Assembly (NCBI GenBank): GCA_030762935.1
Contig: CM060890.1
Location: 152,306,129-152,370,128, forward strand
DNA length: 64,000 nt
From: Hymenopus coronatus
Lineage: Eukaryota; Arthropoda; Insecta; Mantodea; Hymenopodidae
Reading direction: 5' to 3'
Shown here piece by piece: positions 15,128-28,722 of this stretch (position 1 is the first letter of the stretch; every line of letters starts with the position of its first letter). Below the pieces are notes generated by a model. It did no database searches. It was not told the origin of the DNA and saw nothing but the letters and a program-made list of their open reading frames with translations. The position numbers and the translations under genes were made by a program.

Positions 15128-18100
15128 AGAATGTGCTTTTAATAATCCTAACAAATGTTAGAACGTCTCCTTCGATTATAATGTACTTCTTTAAACATAG
15201 CAAATGTTTGAACGTTTCCTGCGATGAGAATGTACTTTTATTAAACATAACAAATGTTTGAACGTTTCCTGCGATGAGAATGTACTTTAATTAAACATAG
15301 CTAATGTTTGAACGACTCCTGCGATGAGAATGTACTTTAATAAACATTGCATATATTTGAACGGCTCCTGCGATGAGAATGTACTTTTGGTACACTAATA
15401 TTTGTTTGAACGTTTCTTGCGATGAGAATGAACTTTTATGAAATATATCTAATATTTCAACGGTTCGTTCTATGAGAATATAATTTTAGTAAACATGGCA
15501 AATGTTTGAACGGCTTTACTGATTAGAATGTACTTTAAGCAGCACAGCAAATGTTCAAACGACTTCTGCGATGAGAATGTACTTTTTGTAAACATAGCGA
15601 ATATATGAAAGGCTACTGCGTTGACAATGTACTTTTAGTAAACATAGAAAATGTTTTAACGACTACTGCTATGAGAATGTACTTTTAGTAAACATAGCAA
15701 ATGTTTGAAAGACTCCTGCGATGAGAATATACTTTTAGGAAATATAGCAAATGTTTGAACGACTCTTGCGATGAGAATGTACTTTTAGTAAACATAGCAA
15801 ATGTTTGAACGATTCCTGCGATGAGATTATACTTTTAGTAAGCATAACAAATGTTTGAACGGCTCCACAGATTAGAATGTACTATAAGCAGCACAGCAAA
15901 TGTTCAAACGACTTCTGCGATGAGAATGTACTTTTAGTAAAATAGCGAATATATGAAAGGCTACTGCGTTGACAATGTACTTTTAGTAAACATAGCAAAT
16001 GTTTGAACGACTCCTGCGATGAGAATATACTTTAAGGATATATAGCAAATGTTTGAACGAATCTTGCAATGAGAATGTACTTTTAGTAAACATAGCAAGT
16101 GTTTGAACGACTCTTGCGATGAGAATGTACTTTTAGCAAAACAGCAAATGTTTAAACGACTCCTGCGAAGAGATGGTACTTTTATTAAACATAACATATG
16201 TCTGAACGCTTTCTGCGATGAGAACGTACGTTTATTATACATAGGAAATGTTATAACGACTCCTGCGTTGAGAATGTACTTTTATTTAACATAAGAAATG
16301 TTTGAACGTTTCCTACGATGAGAATATACTTTTACTAAACATAGCAAATGTTTGAACGACTCCTGCGATGAGAATCTACTTTTAGTAAACATAGCAAATG
16401 TTTGAACGACTCCTGCGATGAGAATATGCTTTTAGTAAACATAAAAAATGTTAGAATGTTTCTTGCGATGATAATGTACTTTTATGAAACATAACAAATG
16501 TTTCAACGACTCATGCGATGAGAATGTACTTTTATCGAACATAGCAAATGTTTGAACGTCTCGTGCCATGAGAATATACTTTTAGTAAACATAGCAAATG
16601 TTTGATTAACTCCTTCAATCGGAATATACTTTTAAAAATATGCAAATGTTTGAACGGCTCCTGCAATTAGAATGTACTTTTAACAAACATACCTAATATT
16701 TGAACGTCTCCTGCGATGTGAATATACTTTTAGCAAATAGGCAAAAGCTTGAACGCTCCTGCGATGAGAGTGTACTTTTAACAAACATTGGAAATGTTTG
16801 AACGACTCAAGCGAGGAGAATGTACTTTTAGTAAACATAGCAAATGTTTGAACAACTACTGCGATGACAATGTACTTTTAGGAAACATAGCAAAAGTTTG
16901 AACGACTCCTGCGATAAAAATGTACTTTTAGAAAACATAGCAAGTGTTTGAACGACTGCTACGATGAGAAGGTACTTTTAACAAACATTGGAAATTTTTG
17001 AACGACTCCTGCGAAGAGAATATTATACATAGCAACTGGTATAATGACTCCTGCGATGAGAATGTACTTTAAGTAAACATAGTAAATGTTTCAACGTTTC
17101 CTAAGATGTGAATGTAATTCTATTAAACATAGCAAATATTTGAAGGACTCTATCTATGAGAATGCACTTTTATTAAACATAGCCAATGTTTTATTGACTC
17201 CTGCGACGAGAATGTACTTTTAGGAAATATAGCAAATGTTTGAACGACTCTTGCAATGCGAATGTACTTTTATTAAACATAACAAATGTTTACACGTTTC
17301 CTGCGATGAGAATGTTCTTTAATTAAACATAGCAGGTGCTTCAACGACTCCTACGATGAGAATGTACTTTTGGTAAACATAGCGAATATATGAATGGCTT
17401 CTGCAATGAGAATGTACTTTTAGTAAACATAGGGAATATATGAACGGCGACTGCGTTGAGAACGTACTTTTAGTAAACATAGCAAATATTTGAACGACAC
17501 CTGCGATGAGAATAATACTTTTAGGAACCATAGCAAATGTTTTAACGACTTTTGCGATGAGAATGTACTTTTAGCAGTACAGCAAATGTTAAAACGACTC
17601 CTGCGATGAGAATATACTTCTACTAAACATTGCAAATGTTTGAACGACTCCTGCGACGAGAATGTACTTTTAGGAAACATAGCAAATGTTTGACGACTCC
17701 TGCGATGAAAATGTACTTTTAGCAGTACAACAAATGCTCGAACGAATACTGCGATGAGAATGTACTTTTGGTAAACATAGCAAATGTTTGAATGGCTCCT
17801 GTGATAAGAATGTACTTTTATCTGTACAGTAAATGTTTGAACGGCTCGTGCGATGAGCATGTACTTTTAGTAAACAAAGCAAATGTTTGAACGTTTTCTA
17901 CGATGAGAATGTACTTTTATTAAACATAACAAATGTTTGGACGTTTCCTGCGATGTTAATGTACGTTTATTAAACACAGCAAATGTTTGAAGGACTCTTG
18001 CGATGAGAATTTACTTTTAATAATCCTAACAAATGTTTGTACGTTTCCTGCGATGAGAATGTACTTTTATTATACATAGCATATGTTATAACGACTCCTG

Positions 18101-21100
18101 CAATGAAAATGCACTTTTATTTAACATAAGAAATGTTTGAACGTTTCCTGCGATGAGAATGTACTTTTACTAAACATAGCAAATGTTTGAACGACTCCAG
18201 CGATGAGAATGTACTTTTAGTAAACATAGCAAATGTTTGAACGACTCCTGCGATGAGAATATGCTTTTAGTAAACATAACAAATGTTGGAATATTTCTTG
18301 CGATGAGAATGTACTTTTATGAAACATAGCAAATGTTTCAACGACTCATGCGCTGAGAAAGTACTTTTAGTAAACATGGCAAATGTTTGAACGGCTCCAT
18401 TGATTAGAATGTACTTTAAGCAGCACAGCAAATGTTCAAACGACTTCTGCGATGATAATGTACTTTTAGTAACATAGCGAATATATGAACGGCTACTGCG
18501 TTGACGATGTACTTTTAGTAAACATAGCAATAGCAAATGTTTGAACGACTACTGCTATGAAAATGTACTTTTAGTAAACATAGCAAATGTTTGAACGACT
18601 CCTGCGTAGAGAATATACTTTTAGTAAACAGAGCAAAGGTTTGAACGACTCTTGCGATGAGAATGTACTTTTAGTAAACATAGTATATGTTTGAATTATT
18701 CCTGCGACGAGAATGTACTTTTAGGAAACATAGCAAATGTTTGATCGACTACTGCGATGAGAAAGTACTTTTATTAAACATAGCAAATGTTTGAACGACT
18801 CTTGCGATGAGAATGTACTTTTAGTAAACATAGTAAATATTTGAACGATTCCTTCGATGAGAATATACTTTTAGCAAATATGCAAATATTTGAACGGCTC
18901 CTGCAATGTGAATATACTTTTAGCAAATAGGCAAAAGTTTGAACGGCTCTTGCGATGAGAATGTACTTTTAACAAACATTGGAAATGTTTGAACGACTCA
19001 AGCGTGTAGAATGTACTTTTAGTAAACATAGCAAATGTTTGAACAACTACTGCGATGAGAATGTACTTTTAGTAAACATAGTAAATGTTTGAACGACTCC
19101 TGCGATGAGATTGTACTTTTAGTAAACATAGTACATGTTTGAGCGACTCCTGCGATTGGAATGTACTGTTAGTAAACATAGCAAATGTTTGAACGACTCC
19201 TGCGATGAAAATGTACTTTTAGAAAACATAAAAAGTGTTTGAACAACTTCTGCGATGAGAATGTACTTTTAGTAAACATAGTAAATGTTTGAGCGACTTC
19301 TGCGATGAGAATGTATTTTTAGTAAACATAGCAAATGCTCGAACGACTACTGCGTTGAGAATATACTTTTAGTAAACATAGTAAATGTTTGAACGTCTCC
19401 TGCGATGCGAATATACTTTTAGCAAATAGAAAAAGTTTGAACGGCTCAGCGATGAGAATGTACTTTCAACAAACATTGGAAATGTTTGAGCGAGTCAAGC
19501 GATGAGAATGTACTTTTAGTAAACTTAGCAAAAGTTTGAACAACTACTGCGATGCGAATGTACTTTTAGCAAAACAGCAAATGTTTAAACGACTCCTGCG
19601 AAGAGAATGTACTTTTATTAAATATAACAAATGTCTGAACGTTTCCTGCGATGAGAATTTACTTTTATTATACATAGCAAAGGTTATAATGACTCCTGCG
19701 ATGAGAATGTTGTTTTATTTAACATAACAAATGTTTGAACGTTTCCTGCGATGAGAATGTACTTTTACTAAACTTAGCAAATGTCTGAAGGACCCCTGCG
19801 ATGAGAATGTACTTTTAGTAAACATAGCAAATGTTTGGACGTTTCCTGCGTTGTGAATGTACTTTTATTAAACATAGCAAATGTTTGAAGGACTCCTGCT
19901 ATGAGAACGCAATTTTATTAAACATAGCCAAAGTTTTAATGACTCCTGCGATGAGAATGTACTTTTATTTAACATAACAAATGTTTGAACGTTTACTGCG
20001 ATGAGAATGTACTTTTATTATACATAGCAAATGTTATAACGACTCCTGCGTTGAGAATGTACTTTTATTTAACATAACAAATGTTTGAAAATTTCCTGCG
20101 ATTAGATGTAGTATTATTAGACATAGCAATTGTTTGAACGACTCCTGCGATGAGAATGTACTTTTAGTATACATAGCAAATGTTTTAACAACTCCTGCGA
20201 TGAGAATGTACTTTTAGTAATTATAGCAAATGCTCGAACGACTCCTGCAATGAGAATGCTGTTTTTGTAAACATAGCAAATGTTTGACAGACTCCTGCGC
20301 TGAGAATGTGCTGTTAATAAACATAACAAATGTCTGAAAAGTTTCTGCGAAGAGAATGTACTTTTATGAAACATAGCAAATGTTTCAACGAATCTTGCGA
20401 TGAGAATGCGCTTTTAGTAAACATAGCAAATGTTTGAACGTCTCCACTGATTAGAATGTACTTTAAGCAGCACAGCAAATGTTGAAACGACTCCTGCGAT
20501 GAGAATGTACTTTTAGTAATCATAACGAATATATGAACGGCTTCTGCGATGAGAATGTACTTTTAGTAAACATAGCGAATATATGAACTGCTACTGCGTT
20601 GAGAACGTACTTTTAGTAAACATAGCAAATGTTTGAATGATTCCTGCAATGAGAATATACTTCTGGCAGTACTGCAAATGTTCAAGCGATTCCTGCGATG
20701 AGAATGTACTTTTAGTAAACATAGCCAATTTTTTGTTCGACTCCTGCGATGAAAATGTACTTTTAGCAGTACAGCAAATGTTCAAACGACTCCTGCGATG
20801 AGAATGTACTTCTATCAAACATAGCAAATATTTGAACGACTCTTGCGATGAGAATGTACTTTTAGTAAACATAGCAAATGTTTGAACGACTCCTGTGATA
20901 AGAATGTAGTTTTAGCTGTACAGCAAATGTTTGAACGGCTCCTGCGATGAGCATGTACCTTTAGTAAACATAGCAAATGTTTGACTGTTTCCTGCGATGA
21001 GAATGTACTTTTATTAAACATAACAACATTTTGAACGTTTCCTGCGACGTTAATGTACTTTTATTAAACATAACAAATGTTTGAACGTTTCCTGCAATGA

Positions 21101-21745
21101 GAATGTACTTTTATTAAACACAGCAAATGTTTGAACGACTCTTGCGATGAGAATGTACTTTTAGTAATCCTAACAAATGTTTGAACGTTTCCTGCGATTA
21201 GAATGCACTTTTATTAAACATAGCAAATGTCTGTACGTCTCCTGCGATGAGAATGTACTTTTATTAAACATAACAAGTGTTTAAACGTTTCCTGCGATGA
21301 GAAAGTACTTTAATTAAACAAAGCAAATGTTTGAACGACTCCAGCGATAGAATGTACTTTTAGCAGTACAGCAAAGTCTGAACGACTCCTACGATGAGAA
21401 TGTACTTTTAGTAAACATAGCGAATGTTTGAATGGCTCCTGCGATGAGAATGTACTTTTAGTTAACATAGCGAATGTTTGAACGGCTCCTGCGATGAGAA
21501 TGTATTTTAGTTAACATAGCGGATATTTGAACGGCTCCGGTGATCAAAATGTACTTTTAGTAAACATAACAATTGTTTTAACGACTCCAGCGATGAGAAT
21601 GTACTTTTAGTAAACATAGCAAATGTTTGAACGGCGCCTGCGATGAGAATGTACTGTTAGCAGTACAGCAAATGTTCGAACGACTCCTGTGAATAGAATG
21701 TACTTTTAGTAAACAGTAAATGTTTGACCGACTCTTGCGATGAAA

Positions 21746-22004
21746 TCTTACATGTTAATTACAAAGATAAGTTTTTTATTTCTCACATTATATCGAGCAC
21801 GGTTAATTTTAATTGTTTGTCTGTTGATGTATACCCACTGATATCGTAAAATCGGAACCAAATTACTTTACGCTTGCTGCGGGTGGATTCCGTAAAAATC
21901 AAGAGTAAGATCTGAAATGAGCTCGTAAACTTCACAATTTCGTTCGGTCATAGAAAAATAATTTTTTTTGAACCAAAATTATTGTAAAAAATCTAATGTG
22001 TTCA
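21746..22004. other. Spacer without recognised feature
   Basis: This is AT-rich unique-looking sequence between the 50-bp array and the first dispersed-element copy. I see no open frame of note, no tRNA-like boxes and no terminal repeats. Confidence 0.6.
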
Positions 22005-22815
22005 ATTCACATGTTTTCGCTACATCTCTGCAACAAAGTATTGTTAAAAAGCTCATTTTCCTATTATCTTCATTCTAATCAGGAAAAATTTGCAGAAATG
22101 GTCTTATTATAGTAAATAGAAGCCAACTAAGGGAGTATTAAAGGTTAAAGTGATAGTCAAAAGCTGGTTGCTATGTGACTGAAGTTCCTTTGTTTGTATG
22201 GACAGCAGTTGGCAAAGTCCTGTGTGACAAAAGTGTACTTTTTTAAAGCTGAAACCAAAAACAAGGAATATCCCAAAAACAGTCGACTCCATGCAAAGAA
22301 ATGCGTATAACATAAACTGTATGTTTTAAAGCTCTCCATAATTTTTGTGTGGTAAGTTTTTTTCCATCTCTTACGATTTACCAGTTATGGAAAATTTAGT
22401 AAAATTCGTCCAGAATAAAGAGGTCTTCAGAGGCTATTCCTAGAAAATTCAAGATATACCTTTTATTTGTCAGGTTAATATGTTTAATGTATAATATTTT
22501 ATTCAAAACCTATAGCAAACAGTTCCATGTGAAGGGTAGTTTGCGATGGGGGATTTTTCTCAAAATCTTCGTGTCGCATTCCTGGAAAATACTAAACTTA
22601 AATACCAATTTTGGTATTTTACCGACTTTTCTTTTTTGAGTTATCGTGTTTACAGATACACGGACACGCACACGGACCTTTTTCTGAAAATGCTTTTTTT
22701 GGATACAGGAGACCCTAAAACATATATTTCCGGTGAAATCTCGGTATCGAATTTTTGGGTGGAGTGCAATACCTTCTGTGTACACTATGTATATAGTATA
22801 GTTGGAGCAATAACA
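22005..22815 (+). repeat. Dispersed fold-back family, copy A
   Basis: This copy matches those at 28723 and 52476 throughout. It opens with TTCACATG and then CTACATCTCTGCAACAAAG. It continues through AATCAGGAAAAATTTGCAGAAATGG, split here as AATCAGGAAAAATT and TGCAGAAATGG, then AAAAGCTGGTTGCTATG, TTCCATGTGAAGGGTAG and AATCTTCGTGTCGC. It ends near a palindrome-like end (TACACTATGTATATAGTATAG). Its internal CA tract is short (ACACGGACACGCACACGG). A 92-codon open frame at 22546-22824 reads across the 3' half and has counterparts in other copies. No transposase is encoded and the element class is unknown; a non-autonomous element is my inference. Confidence 0.85.
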
Positions 22816-23086
22816 CAAACCTGAACCCAATTGCAAGGAATACGATAAATCTGCTTGCGTGGAATCAAACAGGTTCGCTGTTCGGAAGCTGCTCCGGTAT
22901 TTGGGTTAATGCAATGCGCGCCGAACTTATTACACATCAAACACATTTCTAACAACTTGATGGATCGACCTATAAGAGCCTTTAACCTTTTGCCATTTTC
23001 TGCACCGTATTATATAAAGTAGAACGACCAAGTTTACGACATTCCAATGCAGATTCTGACAGAGCTCTCATATTTGCAATTCACTT
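22816..23086. other. Spacer without recognised feature
   Basis: I see no repeat match or coding signal between dispersed copy A and the SINE that follows. The stretch is of mixed composition, with a slightly GC-richer patch around 22870-22930. Confidence 0.5.
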
Positions 23087-23369
23087 AAAATGAAAATGCA
23101 GTTTTATTTATGGATGTTCTCTAACATCCCATTCTATACTGGGCGTGAAAGACCGCTTAAATTTACTCAGAGGCCACTTTATCAGACTTTAGGTTCTTTT
23201 ACATGCCGTATATCTACGATACGGGACCAACGGCTTTACTTCCCTTCCGAAGGAAGCCATGCTAAGGATTTTTACGCCCGAAAAAATCCATCGTGCTCTG
23301 CCGGGTTTGAAGCCGCGACCTTGGGTATGTGAGACCAGCATGGTATCCTTTACAGCACGGAAGGCGTCT
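23087..23369 (-). mobile_element. tRNA-derived SINE, copy 1 (family 1)
   Basis: On the minus strand the element begins at its right edge with a decayed tRNA-like head. The A box is damaged (CCGTGCTGTAAAGGATACC) and the B box reads GGCTTCAAACCC. The body is shared with the copy at 45698-45982, including CTTTACTTCCCTTCCGAAGG, AAGCCATGCTAAGGATTTTT and CCATTCTATACTGGGCG on the plus strand. The far end is ATTTATGGATG. A short open frame through it (23090-23332) is incidental. Pol III promoter function is probably lost because both boxes are mutated. I cannot see a clear target-site duplication. Confidence 0.85.
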
Positions 23370-23690
23370 GATCCACAAAGTTGTTGAAGTTGCCAGTGTA
23401 AAACAGTAGCTTGCTTTCCATTCTACAGCTAACTACTCTTACAAAATATTATTCTCATATACGTCATGGTGAGCGAGATTAACATTAACACAAATATTCT
23501 TCCTTCACAACATACTAGGCTATAGCGATGCTCAAATATTTTACAAGTTGGTTCATATATTGTACAACTGAAGTTCGGCTATCTTTGCATAAAAAACCTA
23601 GTTACTGTAAAGTTAAAATCAATAACAATGGAATATCTCGCAAAAGAGTAACTTCACAAAATTAATTTTGTAAAATCGATGAGATCTGAT
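23370..23690. other. Spacer, mostly unassigned
   Basis: This is AT-rich sequence between the SINE and the 38-bp array. A short stretch around 23608-23650 (AAAATCAATAACAATGG, GAATATCTCGCAAAAG) resembles the middle of the dispersed fold-back family and may be a fragment of it. Nothing else is recognisable. Confidence 0.5.
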
Positions 23691-26600
23691 AAAAAAGTGC
23701 AAATTTGGTAAAATATGTTAGTACTGGTTAAAAAGTGTGAATTTGGAAATATATGTTAGTTCTGGTTAAAAGTGTCAATTAAGTAATATCTGTTAGTTCT
23801 GGTTAAAGAGTGTGAATTTGCTAATATCTGTTAGTTCTGGTTAAATATGTGAATTTGGTAATATATGTTAGTTCTGGTTAAAGAGTGTCAATTCGCTAAA
23901 ATATTTTAGTTCTGGTTAAAAAGTGTCAATTTGCTAATATAAGGTAGGTTCTGGTTATAAAGTGTGAATTTGGTATTATATGCTAGTTTTGATTAAAAGG
24001 TGTGTATTTGGTAATATATACTAGTTCTGGCTATTAAGTGAGAATTTTATAATATATGTTAGTTTTGGTTAAAAGGTGTAAATTTGTTAATATATGTTAG
24101 TTCTGGTTATAAGGTGTGAATTTGGTAATATATGTTATTTCTGGTTATAAAGTGTGAATTTGGTAATATATGTTAGTTTTGGTTAAAAAGTGTGAATTTG
24201 GTAATATATGTTAGTTCTGGTTATAAAGTGTGAATTTGGTAATAAATGTTAGTTTTGCTTAAAAAGTGTAAATTTGGTAATATATGTTAGTTCCGGTTAT
24301 AAAGTGTGAATTTGGTAATATATGTTAGTTTTGGTTAAAAAGTGTGAATTTGGTAATATATGTTAGTTCTGGTTATAAAGTGTGAATTTGGTATAACTGT
24401 TAGTTTTGGTTAAAAAGTGTGAATTTGTTATATCTGTTAGTTCCGGTTATAAATGTGAATTTGGTAATATATATTAGTTATGGTTAAAAATGTGAATTTG
24501 GTAATATATGTTAGTTCTGGTTAAAAATGTTAATTTGGTAATATATGTTAGTTCTGACTAAAAAGTGTAACTTTGGTAATATATGTTAGTTCTGGCTAAA
24601 AAGTGTAAATTTGCTAATATCTGATAGTTCTGGTTAAAAATGTGAATTTCGTAATATATGTTGGTTTTGGTTAAAAAGTTTAAAGTTCGTAATATATGTT
24701 AGTTCTAGTTATAAGGTGTAAATTTAGTAATAAATGTTAGTTCTGGTTAAAAAGCTTGAATTTGTTAATATATGTTAGTTTTGGTTAAAAGTGTAAATTT
24801 CATAATATATGTTAGTTCTGGTTATAAAGTGTGAATTTGGTAATATATGTTAGTTCTGGTTATAAAGGGTGAATTTGGTAATATATGTTAATTTTGGTTA
24901 AAAAGTGTAAATTTGGTAATATATGCTAGTTCTCGTTATAAATTGTGAATTTAGTAATATCTGTTAGTTTTGGTTGAAAAGTGTGAATTTGTTAATATAT
25001 GTTAGTTCTGGTTAAAAGTGTGAATTTGGTAATATATGTTAGGTCTGGTTATAAAGTGTAAATTTGGTAATATACGCTAGTTCTGACTAAAAATGTGTGA
25101 ATTTGGAAATATATGTTAGTTCTTGTTAAAAAGTGTAAATGTTGTAATATATGTTAGTTTTGATTAAATAGTGTGTATTTGGTAATATATGTTAGTTTTG
25201 GTTATAAAGTGTGAAGTTGTTAATATATGTTAGTTTTAGTTAAAAAGCGTGAATTTTTTAATATATGTTAGTTCAGGTTATAAAGTTTAATTTGTTAATA
25301 TCTGATAGTTTTGGTTAAAAGTGTGAATTTCGTAATATATGTTAGATCTGGTTATACAGTGTGAAATTGGTAATATATGTTAGCTCTGGTTAAAAAGCGT
25401 GAATTTGGTACTATATGTTTGTTCTGGTTAAAAAGAGTGGATTTGTTAATATCTGCTAGTTTTTGGTTAAAAGTGTGAATTTGGTAATATATGTTAGTTC
25501 TGGTTAAAAAGTATGAATTTTTGTAATATATGTTAGCTCTGGTTATAAAGTGTGAATTTGTTAATATTTGTTCTGGTTAAAAGTTTGTATTTGGTAATAT
25601 ATGTTAGTTCTGGTTAAAAAGTGTGAATATGGTAATATATGTTAGTTCTGCTTAACAAGTGTAAATTTGCTAATATACATTAGTTCTGGTTAAAAAGTGT
25701 GAATTTGGTAATTATTGTTTGTTCTGGTTAAAAAGTGTAAATTTGCTAATATATGCTAGTTGTGATTAAAAAGTGTGTATTTGGTAATATATGCTAGTTC
25801 TGGTTATAAAGTGTGAATCTGCTAATATATGCGAGTTTTGGTTAAAAAGTGTAAATTTGTTAACATCTGTTAGTTCTGCTTATAAAGTGTGAATTTGGTA
25901 ACATATGCTAGTTCTGGTTATAAAATGTGAATTTGGTAATATCTGTTAGTTTAGATAAAAAAGTGTGAATTTGCTAATATCTGTTAGTTCTGGTTAAAAA
26001 GTGTGAATTTGGTAATATATGTTAGTTCTGGTTAAAAACTGTGAATTTGGTAATATATGTTAGGTCTGGTTAAGAAGTGTAAATTTGGTAATATACGTTA
26101 GTTCTGGCTAAAAAGTGTGTATTTGGTAATATAAGTTAGTTCTGGTTAAAAAGTGTAAATTTGGTAATATATATTAATTTTGATTAAATAATGTGTATTT
26201 GGTAATGTATGTTAGTTCTGGTAAAAAAGTGTCAATTTGGTAATATATGTTAGTTCTGGTTAAAAAGTGTGAATTTGGTAATATATGTTAGATCTGGTAA
26301 AAATTGTAAATTTAGTAATATATGCTAGTTTTGATTAAAAAGTGTGTATTTGGTAATATATGCTAGTTCTGGTTAAAATGTGAATTTCGTAATATATGAT
26401 AGTTTTGGTTAAAAAGTGTAAATTTCTTAGTATATGTTAGTTCTGGTTATAAAGTGTGAATTTGGTAATATATGTTAGTTCTGGTTATAAAGAGTGAATT
26501 TGGTAATATATGTTAGTTTTGGTTAAAAAGTGTGAATTTGGTAATATATGTTAGTTTTGGTTAAAAAGTGTAAATTTGGTAACATATGTTAGTTCTGGTT

Positions 26601-28277
26601 ATAAAGTATGAATTAGCTAATATCTGTTAGTTTTGGTTAAAAAGTGGGAATTTGTTAATATCTGTTAGTTCTGGTTAATAAGTGTGAAATTGCTAATATC
26701 TGTTAGTTCTGGTAAAAAGTGTGAATTTGGTAATATATGTTAATTCTGGTTAAAAGTATAAATTTGGTAATATATGTTAATTTTGATTAAATAGTGTGTA
26801 TTTGGTAATATATGTTAGTTTTGGTTAAAAAGTGTGAATTTCGTAGTAAATGTTAGTTCTGGTTAAAAAGTGTGAATTCGGTAATATATTTTAGTTCTGG
26901 TTAAAAACTGTGAATTTGGTAATATATGTTAGTTCTGGTTGAAAAGTGAGAATTTGGTACTATATGTTAGTTCTGGTTAAAAAGTGTGAATTTGTTAATA
27001 TCTGTTAGATCTGGTTAATAAGTGTGAATTTGGTAATATGTTACTTCCTGTTAAAAAGTGTGAATTTGGTAATATATGTTATCTGGTTAAAAAGTGTGAA
27101 TTTGGTAATATATGTTAGTTCTGATTATAAAGTATGAATTTGTTAATATCTAAAATAAGAACTAAGCTTTCCTGGCGACGTGTTAATTCAAAATCTGTTA
27201 GTTCTGGTTAAAAAGTGTGAATTTGGTAATATATGTTATTTCTGGTTAATAAATTGAATTTTGTAATATGTTAGTTGCTGTTAAAAAGTGTGAATTTGGT
27301 AATATATGTTACTTCTGGCTAAAAAAGTGTTAATTTGCTAATATCTGTTAGTTCTGGTTAAAAAATGTGAATTTCGTAATATATGTTAGTTTTGGTTAAA
27401 AAAAGTTAATTTCGTAATATATGTTAGTTCTGGTTATAAAGTGTAAATTTGGTAATATGTTAGTTGTGGTTAAAAGTTTTGAATTTGTTAATATCTGTTA
27501 GTTTTGGTTAAAAAGTGTAAATTTCGTAATATATGTTAGTTTTGGTTAAAAAGTGTAACTTTGGTAATATTTGTTAGTTCTGGTTAAAAACGTGAATTTG
27601 GTAATAAATGTTAGTTTTGGTTAAAAGGTGTAAATTTGGTAATATATATTAGTTCTGGTTAAAACGCGTGAATTTGGTAATATATGTGAGTTTTAGTTAA
27701 AAAGTGTAATTTTTTTAATATATGTTAGTTTGTTTAAAAATTATAAATTTGATAATATATGTTAGTTTTGGTTAAAAAGTGTGAAGTTGGTAATATATGT
27801 TAGTTGTGGTTAAATATGTGAATTTCGTAATATATGTTAGATTTGGATAAAAAGCTTGAATTTGGTAATATATGTTAGTTCTGGTTAAAAGGCGTGAGTT
27901 TTGGTAATATAAGTTAGTTCTGGATAAAAAATGTGAATTTGCTAATATATGTTAGTTCTGGTTAAAAAGCGTGAATTTGGTAATATATGTTAGTCCTGGG
28001 TAAAAAATATGAATTTGATAATATATGTTAGTTCTGGTTAAAAAGCGTGAATTTGGTAATATATGTTAGTTCTGGTTAAATAATGTGAATTTGGTAATAT
28101 ATGTTAGTTCTGGTTAAAAAGCGTGAATTTGGCAATATATGTTAGTTCTTTTTAAGAAATGAGAATTTGGTAATATATTTTAGTTCTGGATAAAAAGTGT
28201 CAATTTCGTAATTTATGTTAGTTCTGGTTAAAAAGTGTTAATTTTACTAACACATATTAGTTTTGGTAAAAAAGTGT
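23691..28277. repeat. 38-bp satellite array (about 120 monomers)
   Basis: This is a head-to-tail array of a 38-bp AT-rich monomer with landmarks GGTTAAAAAGTGTGAATTTG and GTAATATATGTTAGTTCT. Variants include GGTTATAAAG in place of GGTTAAAAAG and TAATATCTG in place of TAATATATG. Units shortened or lengthened by 1-4 bases are common. The monomer holds an imperfect dyad, TAATAT-ATGTTA. The array starts gradually near 23691 and ends near 28277. It has no sequence similarity by eye to the 50-bp monomer. A short foreign insertion lies at 27152-27196. Confidence 0.96.
27152..27196. other. 45-bp foreign insertion in the 38-bp array
   Basis: The periodic pattern breaks after TTAATATCT at 27151 with AAAATAAGAACTAAGC, then TTTCCTGGCGACGTG, then TTAATTCAAA. 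It resumes as ATCTGTTAGTTCTGG. The tetranucleotide ATCT flanks both sides (27148-27151 and 27193-27196). The insert is GC-richer than its surroundings and matches nothing else that I can see in the window. It may be filler DNA from repair or the relic of a small element. Confidence 0.75.
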
Positions 28278-28722
28278 GCATTTCGGGAGCTTTTGGGTAA
28301 ATCGGAGTGAGCCAAACTCACTCTACAAAAAAGTCACACCAAAACTGATGAATTGACACATTTACTACATGACATATAACAACGTCACTACTTGTTTTGA
28401 TATGAGAAAATGAAATGCTAAAATTGAACTGATAAGGGAAATGATTACTTTCCGCGGGTGTCCGGAATCTTTGACGTGTTTTACAATTTGCTCGAGCATC
28501 TGCGAGACCTGGGCTCAGAATGCTCTGATACAGTTTCCTCTCATTAGCCCCGTCTGACTGATTAACAGGCAACCCGCTCGTATGGGTTCCAAGTTTTGGC
28601 TTTCAGCTCTGAGCCCGGGGATTTGGGGGTTCATTTCTAAATATAACTGCCCTATCTCGCCTTGTTAAAAACATAATGCAGGCCTCTCTCTTATCGACCA
28701 CATGTCCCACCGCGTATCAAAC
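28278..28722. other. Spacer with an unassigned minus-strand frame
   Basis: The stretch is GC-richer than its surroundings. An 84-codon minus-strand frame (28318-28572) has no recognisable domain, and I do not call it a gene. Text near 28600-28640 (GCTCTGAGCCCGGGG, ATTTGGGGGTTCA) is faintly tRNA-like and could be the decayed head of another SINE, but the boxes are too degraded to assign. Confidence 0.4.

Larger units (their letters stand above)
1..21745. repeat. 50-bp satellite array (about 435 monomers), left edge outside window
   Basis: The region is a continuous head-to-tail array of a 50-bp monomer. Landmarks in each unit are GAATGTACTTTTAGTAAAC, then ATAGCAAATGTTTGAACG, then ACTCCTGCGATGA. 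Monomers differ by substitutions and by 1-3 base indels. Recurrent variants include AAGCAGCACAGCAAATGTTC, GGCTACTGCGTTGACAATG and AACAAACATTGGAAATG. Each unit carries a short dyad, AAACAT-agcaa-ATGTTT. No unique sequence interrupts the array. The array is already in progress at base 1 and decays into non-repetitive DNA after the last recognisable unit near 21745. Short reading frames on both strands are by-products of the repeat. I infer a minisatellite/satellite. Function and chromosomal location (pericentromeric, intronic or other) cannot be told from sequence alone. Confidence 0.97.

Noticed and set aside
1..21021. Dozens of 60-146 codon frames with a KSTFSSQESFKHLL-type repeat
   Set aside because: 50 bp is two bases short of a multiple of three, so each frame cycles through all three readings of the monomer. 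Stops appear in the consensus (ACTAAAAG read as TAA) and are lost only in variant units. There is no start context or conservation of codon positions.
22107..22313. Minus-strand hydrophobic frames in the dispersed copies (also 28717-28986 and 52545-52772)
   Set aside because: They lie in corresponding parts of the repeat and vary by frameshift between copies. There is no recognisable domain.
1..28277. Possible CRISPR array (regular short repeats)
   Set aside because: Units are contiguous with no unique spacers and diverge along their whole length, and the surrounding elements are eukaryotic.
28318..28572. 84-codon minus-strand frame as a gene
   Set aside because: No domain, no homologue I recognise and no start context. 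It lies in a spacer beside repeats.
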